A stretch of 7,033 bases of DNA from CAYLZW01 sp964388085 (GTDB lineage Bacteria > Myxococcota > UBA727 > CAYLZW01), in assembly GCA_964388085.1 (NCBI GenBank), contig CAYLZW010000294.1, positions 1 to 7,033 on the forward strand. The letters run 5' to 3'. Below are positions 4,841-7,033 of this stretch, piece after piece. The notes beneath the pieces are model-generated. The model had not been told where the DNA came from and ran no database searches. It worked only from the letters and a program-made list of their open reading frames with translations. How positions within the stretch are numbered: the stretch's first letter is position 1; each line of letters begins with the position of its first letter. Position numbers and translations under genes: made by a program.

Positions 4841-6664
4841 ATGCGCGCGCTCGTTGTGGTCCTTGTGAGCTGCCTGCTCCCCCTGGCGGCCTCCTGCGCG
4901 TCGAGCGGGGCGGCCAAGGGGCCGCGCACGGGCGGCACGGACGCGCGCTTCCCGAGCTCCGACGAGCTGCGCGCCCTCGCTGAGCGGCCCGCGCCGGCGG
5001 CGCTCGGGGACGCACAGGGCCAGTGGGACGTGTCGGCGTGGACGCTCACGGGTCCGCTGCCGGACGGCGTCGCGCTCACGCCGCACGAGCCCGTCAACGA
5101 CGTGGAGCGGATGCTCGAGGCCGCCGCCGGAGGCCGTGCGGACGTGGCGCTCAGCGAGGGCATGCACTGCGTGGCGCGCGAGGTCGGGCGCTTCTTTCTC
5201 GCGCACGACGCCTACCCGGGCGATCGCGTGCGCAGCTTCATCGTCGGCCGGTGCGGCGCGACGGCGATTCAAGTGCAGTGGCGCAGCATCAACGGCGACC
5301 TCACCGGCTTTCGCGGCGAGCGTCTGTTGCCGGAAGAGTGGTACCCGGACGTGCAGACCATGATCGCCGCCGTCATCGGGCGCGGTGCGCAGGAGCTCGG
5401 TGTGGCGGTCGTCCGGGAAGGCAGCCGCGTCGTCGTTCTCGCCGCCGCCGGCCTGCGCCGCGCCGTCGTCGAGCCGCTGCCGCTCGTGCCGGACGAGCAC
5501 GGCATCGTCGAGGTGCGCGGCACGATCCTGACGAGGGCCGATCGCGTGAGCGCGCTCATCACCCAAGGGCGCTTCGAGGCCGTCGAGTGCGCCGCCGATC
5601 CCGAGGTGAAGCTGCCGCGCTTCGCCTTTTCGTGCCCGACCGCCGTCAGCGACGCGCTTGCGCGCATCGAGATCGGCGCCTACGTCGAGGGCCGCTTGCT
5701 CGGCGATCGCATCGCGGACTTCCTCGCGCGGCCCGATGGCGGCAGCGGCGAGCGCTACCAGCGCATCGCTTACGCGCCGCCCCGCGTCGCCTCGGACAGC
5801 GCACACGCCGACGACGCCCTCCTCGAGCTGCTCAACGGCGTGCGCGAGGACGCCGGCCTCGCCCCCGTCCGCTTGGCGCCGGCGCAGCACGCTACCGCCA
5901 AGCGGCTCGCGCCCCATTTCTTCGGCGCGCTGCTGACGAGAGACCAGGGCACCCGCGAGCGCGTCGCGCTCGGCATGATGGCCGGTTGGGACGTGCGCGG
6001 GATCGTGCAGCGCGGCTCCATCGCGTGGAGCCTGCTGCAACGTTCGCGCGACCTCTCCGAGCTGCTGGCCGCCGGCCTCGAGAGCCCATCGGCTCGCGCG
6101 GCGCTCCTCGACGCGGACGCCGATCAGGTGGCCCTCGGCGTCGTCATGCTCCCGAAAGAGGACACGGTCGCGGCGCTGTTCGGCACCTACTCGGTGTATC
6201 AGCCGACCGCCTTCGAGGAGGACGCCGCGCGCGCCTATTCCGTGCTCGCCAAGCGGCGAGACGCGGCGGGCGCGGATCCCCAGCGGCGGCTGACGAAGGC
6301 GGAGCCCATCGTGCTCGAGCTGGCGCAGGCCATCGAGGACGAGGACATGACGACGAGCGAGGCCCTCGCCGCGCTCTCGAGGATGGCCAGCGCGGCGACG
6401 AACCGCTCGGTCATCGCCTTCGTGCTGCCGACGCGGGAGCTCGAAGAGCTCGAGGTGCCGCCGGACCTCCTCCTGAAGCCGGCGGTGGACGTCGCGCTGG
6501 CGGTCGCGAGGACGCGGGACGAGGGAGAGGCGTGGGGCCATCTCGTCGTGCTCGTCGTCATGGCGGTGGACGGGCCGGTGCGGACGGCTCGCGCGGCCCC
6601 CCTCACCTCTCCTGCTCCTCCCGCCTCCTGCAGCGTTTGCGAGCGCGCTTCACCCGCGACCTGA
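4841..6664 (+). CDS. Lipoprotein with degenerate CAP (SCP/YkwD-like) domain
   Basis: A 607-residue exported protein. Residues 1-18 are a signal peptide with lipobox-like LAASC, giving C19 as the lipidation site. Residues about 60-320 form an N-terminal region I cannot name, with motifs such as MHCVAREVGRFF (108-119). Its cysteines C110, C138, C250 and C265 could make two disulfides. Residues about 322-455 resemble a CAP domain: ALLELLNGVREDAGLAPVRL (326-345) matches the typical opening helix, GSIA (392-395) sits where GENIA is usual, ESPSARAALLD (414-424) sits where SPGHRxxLL is usual, and ALGVV and GTYSVY follow. The usual Glu and His of those motifs are absent. Residues 456-607 are Ala/Glu-rich and mostly helical. 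ATG 4841 has GAGGA six bases upstream. The function is unknown; the CAP call rests on motif order rather than on a search. Confidence 0.75.
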   Translation: MRALVVVLVSCLLPLAASCASSGAAKGPRTGGTDARFPSSDELRALAERPAPAALGDAQGQWDVSAWTLTGPLPDGVALTPHEPVNDVERMLEAAAGGRADVALSEGMHCVAREVGRFFLAHDAYPGDRVRSFIVGRCGATAIQVQWRSINGDLTGFRGERLLPEEWYPDVQTMIAAVIGRGAQELGVAVVREGSRVVVLAAAGLRRAVVEPLPLVPDEHGIVEVRGTILTRADRVSALITQGRFEAVECAADPEVKLPRFAFSCPTAVSDALARIEIGAYVEGRLLGDRIADFLARPDGGSGERYQRIAYAPPRVASDSAHADDALLELLNGVREDAGLAPVRLAPAQHATAKRLAPHFFGALLTRDQGTRERVALGMMAGWDVRGIVQRGSIAWSLLQRSRDLSELLAAGLESPSARAALLDADADQVALGVVMLPKEDTVAALFGTYSVYQPTAFEEDAARAYSVLAKRRDAAGADPQRRLTKAEPIVLELAQAIEDEDMTTSEALAALSRMASAATNRSVIAFVLPTRELEELEVPPDLLLKPAVDVALAVARTRDEGEAWGHLVVLVVMAVDGPVRTARAAPLTSPAPPASCSVCERASPAT

Positions 6665-6687
6665 TGCGGATGCGGTGCTAGATCCCG

Positions 6688-6707
6688 CCGCGGTCACGCT
6701 GCCGCGG
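6688..6707. other. Short GC-rich stem overlapping the DUF2760 gene leader
   Basis: In the 50-bp gap between the CAP-like gene and the DUF2760 gene, CCGCGG occurs at 6688-6693 and again at 6702-6707. The hexamer is self-complementary, so the copies can pair around an 8-base loop. The right arm touches the GGAGAG ribosome binding site (6706-6711). It might weaken translation of the downstream gene, but the stem is short and expected often in such GC-rich DNA. Confidence 0.2.
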
Positions 6708-6714
6708 AGAGCGC

Positions 6715-7033
6715 ATGGTCACGGAGTCCCTCAGCTTCTTTTCTCGCCTGCTTCTCGGGCTCGTCTTGCCCTTCCGCTTGCTGGTCGACGGGCAGCTCGC
6801 GGCCCAGGTCGCGCGTCTCACGCGGGAGGGGTCGCTTGCGCTCGGGGGCGACGCGAGCGAGCGCGTTCGTCAGCTCGAGGCGGAGGTCTCGTCGCTGCAG
6901 CAGCGCACGACGACGGGGGAGCCGGCGGCGCAGGGCGCGGCGAAGACAGCGCCCGCCGTCGACGCGCACGCAGCGGCGCTGCAGGTGCTGGCCATCCTGC
7001 AGCGGGACGGGCGCCTCGTGGACTTCCTGAGCG
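6715..7033 (+). CDS. DUF2760 family protein (N-terminal part, cut by window end)
   Basis: The first 106 residues of a gene that runs off the right edge. Residues about 5-25 are hydrophobic (FFSRLLLGLVLPFRLLV), a likely membrane-associated helix. Residues about 26-62 are a helical stretch (LEAEVSSLQQR). A Gln/Ala-rich linker follows. The last residues, ALQVLAILQRDGRLVDFLS (about 88-106), are the typical opening of the DUF2760 domain. The family has no established biochemical role; homologues are, from memory, often encoded beside Hsp70/DnaK-like genes, so one may lie beyond base 7033. The start ATG has GGAGAG four bases upstream. It follows the CAP-like gene by 50 bp on the same strand and may share its transcript. 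Confidence 0.8.
   Translation, partial: MVTESLSFFSRLLLGLVLPFRLLVDGQLAAQVARLTREGSLALGGDASERVRQLEAEVSSLQQRTTTGEPAAQGAAKTAPAVDAHAAALQVLAILQRDGRLVDFLS

Noticed and set aside
4738..5163. Longer N-terminus for the kinase-like gene
   Set aside because: The extra 142 residues are low-complexity Ser/Ala/Pro/Arg and overlap the start of the divergent lipoprotein gene. The kinase domain is complete from the ATG at 4737.
4811..6541. Open frame of 576 codons on the minus strand opposite the CAP-like gene
   Set aside because: It is Arg/His/Ala-rich, lacks recognisable motifs or a signal peptide, and is antisense to a gene with a clear lipoprotein signal and ribosome binding site. Long antisense frames are expected in such GC-rich DNA.
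5023..6681. Open frame of 552 codons on the plus strand in another frame of the CAP-like gene
   Set aside because: The translation is an Arg-rich low-complexity string typical of a shifted frame of GC-rich coding sequence.

Overview
The window is strongly GC-rich by eye, with GC-biased third codon positions. It carries several exported or lipid-anchored envelope proteins, a eukaryotic-like kinase, a CAP-fold lipoprotein and a DUF2760 gene. This mix fits a myxobacterium-like member of the former Deltaproteobacteria (Myxococcota). That assignment is inferred from gene content and base composition; no rRNA or other marker gene is present. There are no tRNA, rRNA or CRISPR features, and no transposase.

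Left part (1-2431). A PepT-like M20 metallopeptidase runs leftward and leaves the window at base 1. It is divergent from an OmpA-family lipoprotein gene (1088-1963, +) with a coiled-coil stalk and a peptidoglycan-binding domain. The 3' end of that gene faces a leftward two-gene unit across a 210-bp convergent gap. The gap is filled by a long imperfect hairpin whose outer arms are two short tandem repeats with complementary cores. The leftward unit encodes a secreted Lys/Ala/Glu-rich protein (2428-3105) and a tiny lipoprotein (2174-2431) joined by a 4-base ATGA overlap.

Middle (3106-4840). A gap of about 300 bp with long C and G tracts and an imperfect hairpin lies upstream of the Lys/Ala-rich gene. 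Further upstream on the same strand are an RlpA-like double-psi-barrel lipoprotein (3407-3970) and a compact kinase-like protein (4000-4737). The kinase is divergently arranged with a CAP-like lipoprotein gene across a 103-bp spacer that carries the same short motif in mirror image in front of each gene.

Right part (4841-7033). A 607-residue lipoprotein carries a degenerate CAP (SCP/YkwD-like) domain that lacks the usual Glu and His motif residues. It is followed 50 bp later on the same strand by the start of a DUF2760 gene that is cut by the window edge.

How the parts may work together. Five of the eight genes encode proteins predicted to be exported or anchored in the envelope. The OmpA-like and RlpA-like proteins probably both act at peptidoglycan, so the neighbourhood looks like an envelope-maintenance region. 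I see no clear defence system, biosynthetic cluster or mobile element. The most unusual items are the complementary-tandem-repeat hairpin, the degenerate CAP protein, the atypical kinase next to RlpA, and the mirrored divergent promoter motif.
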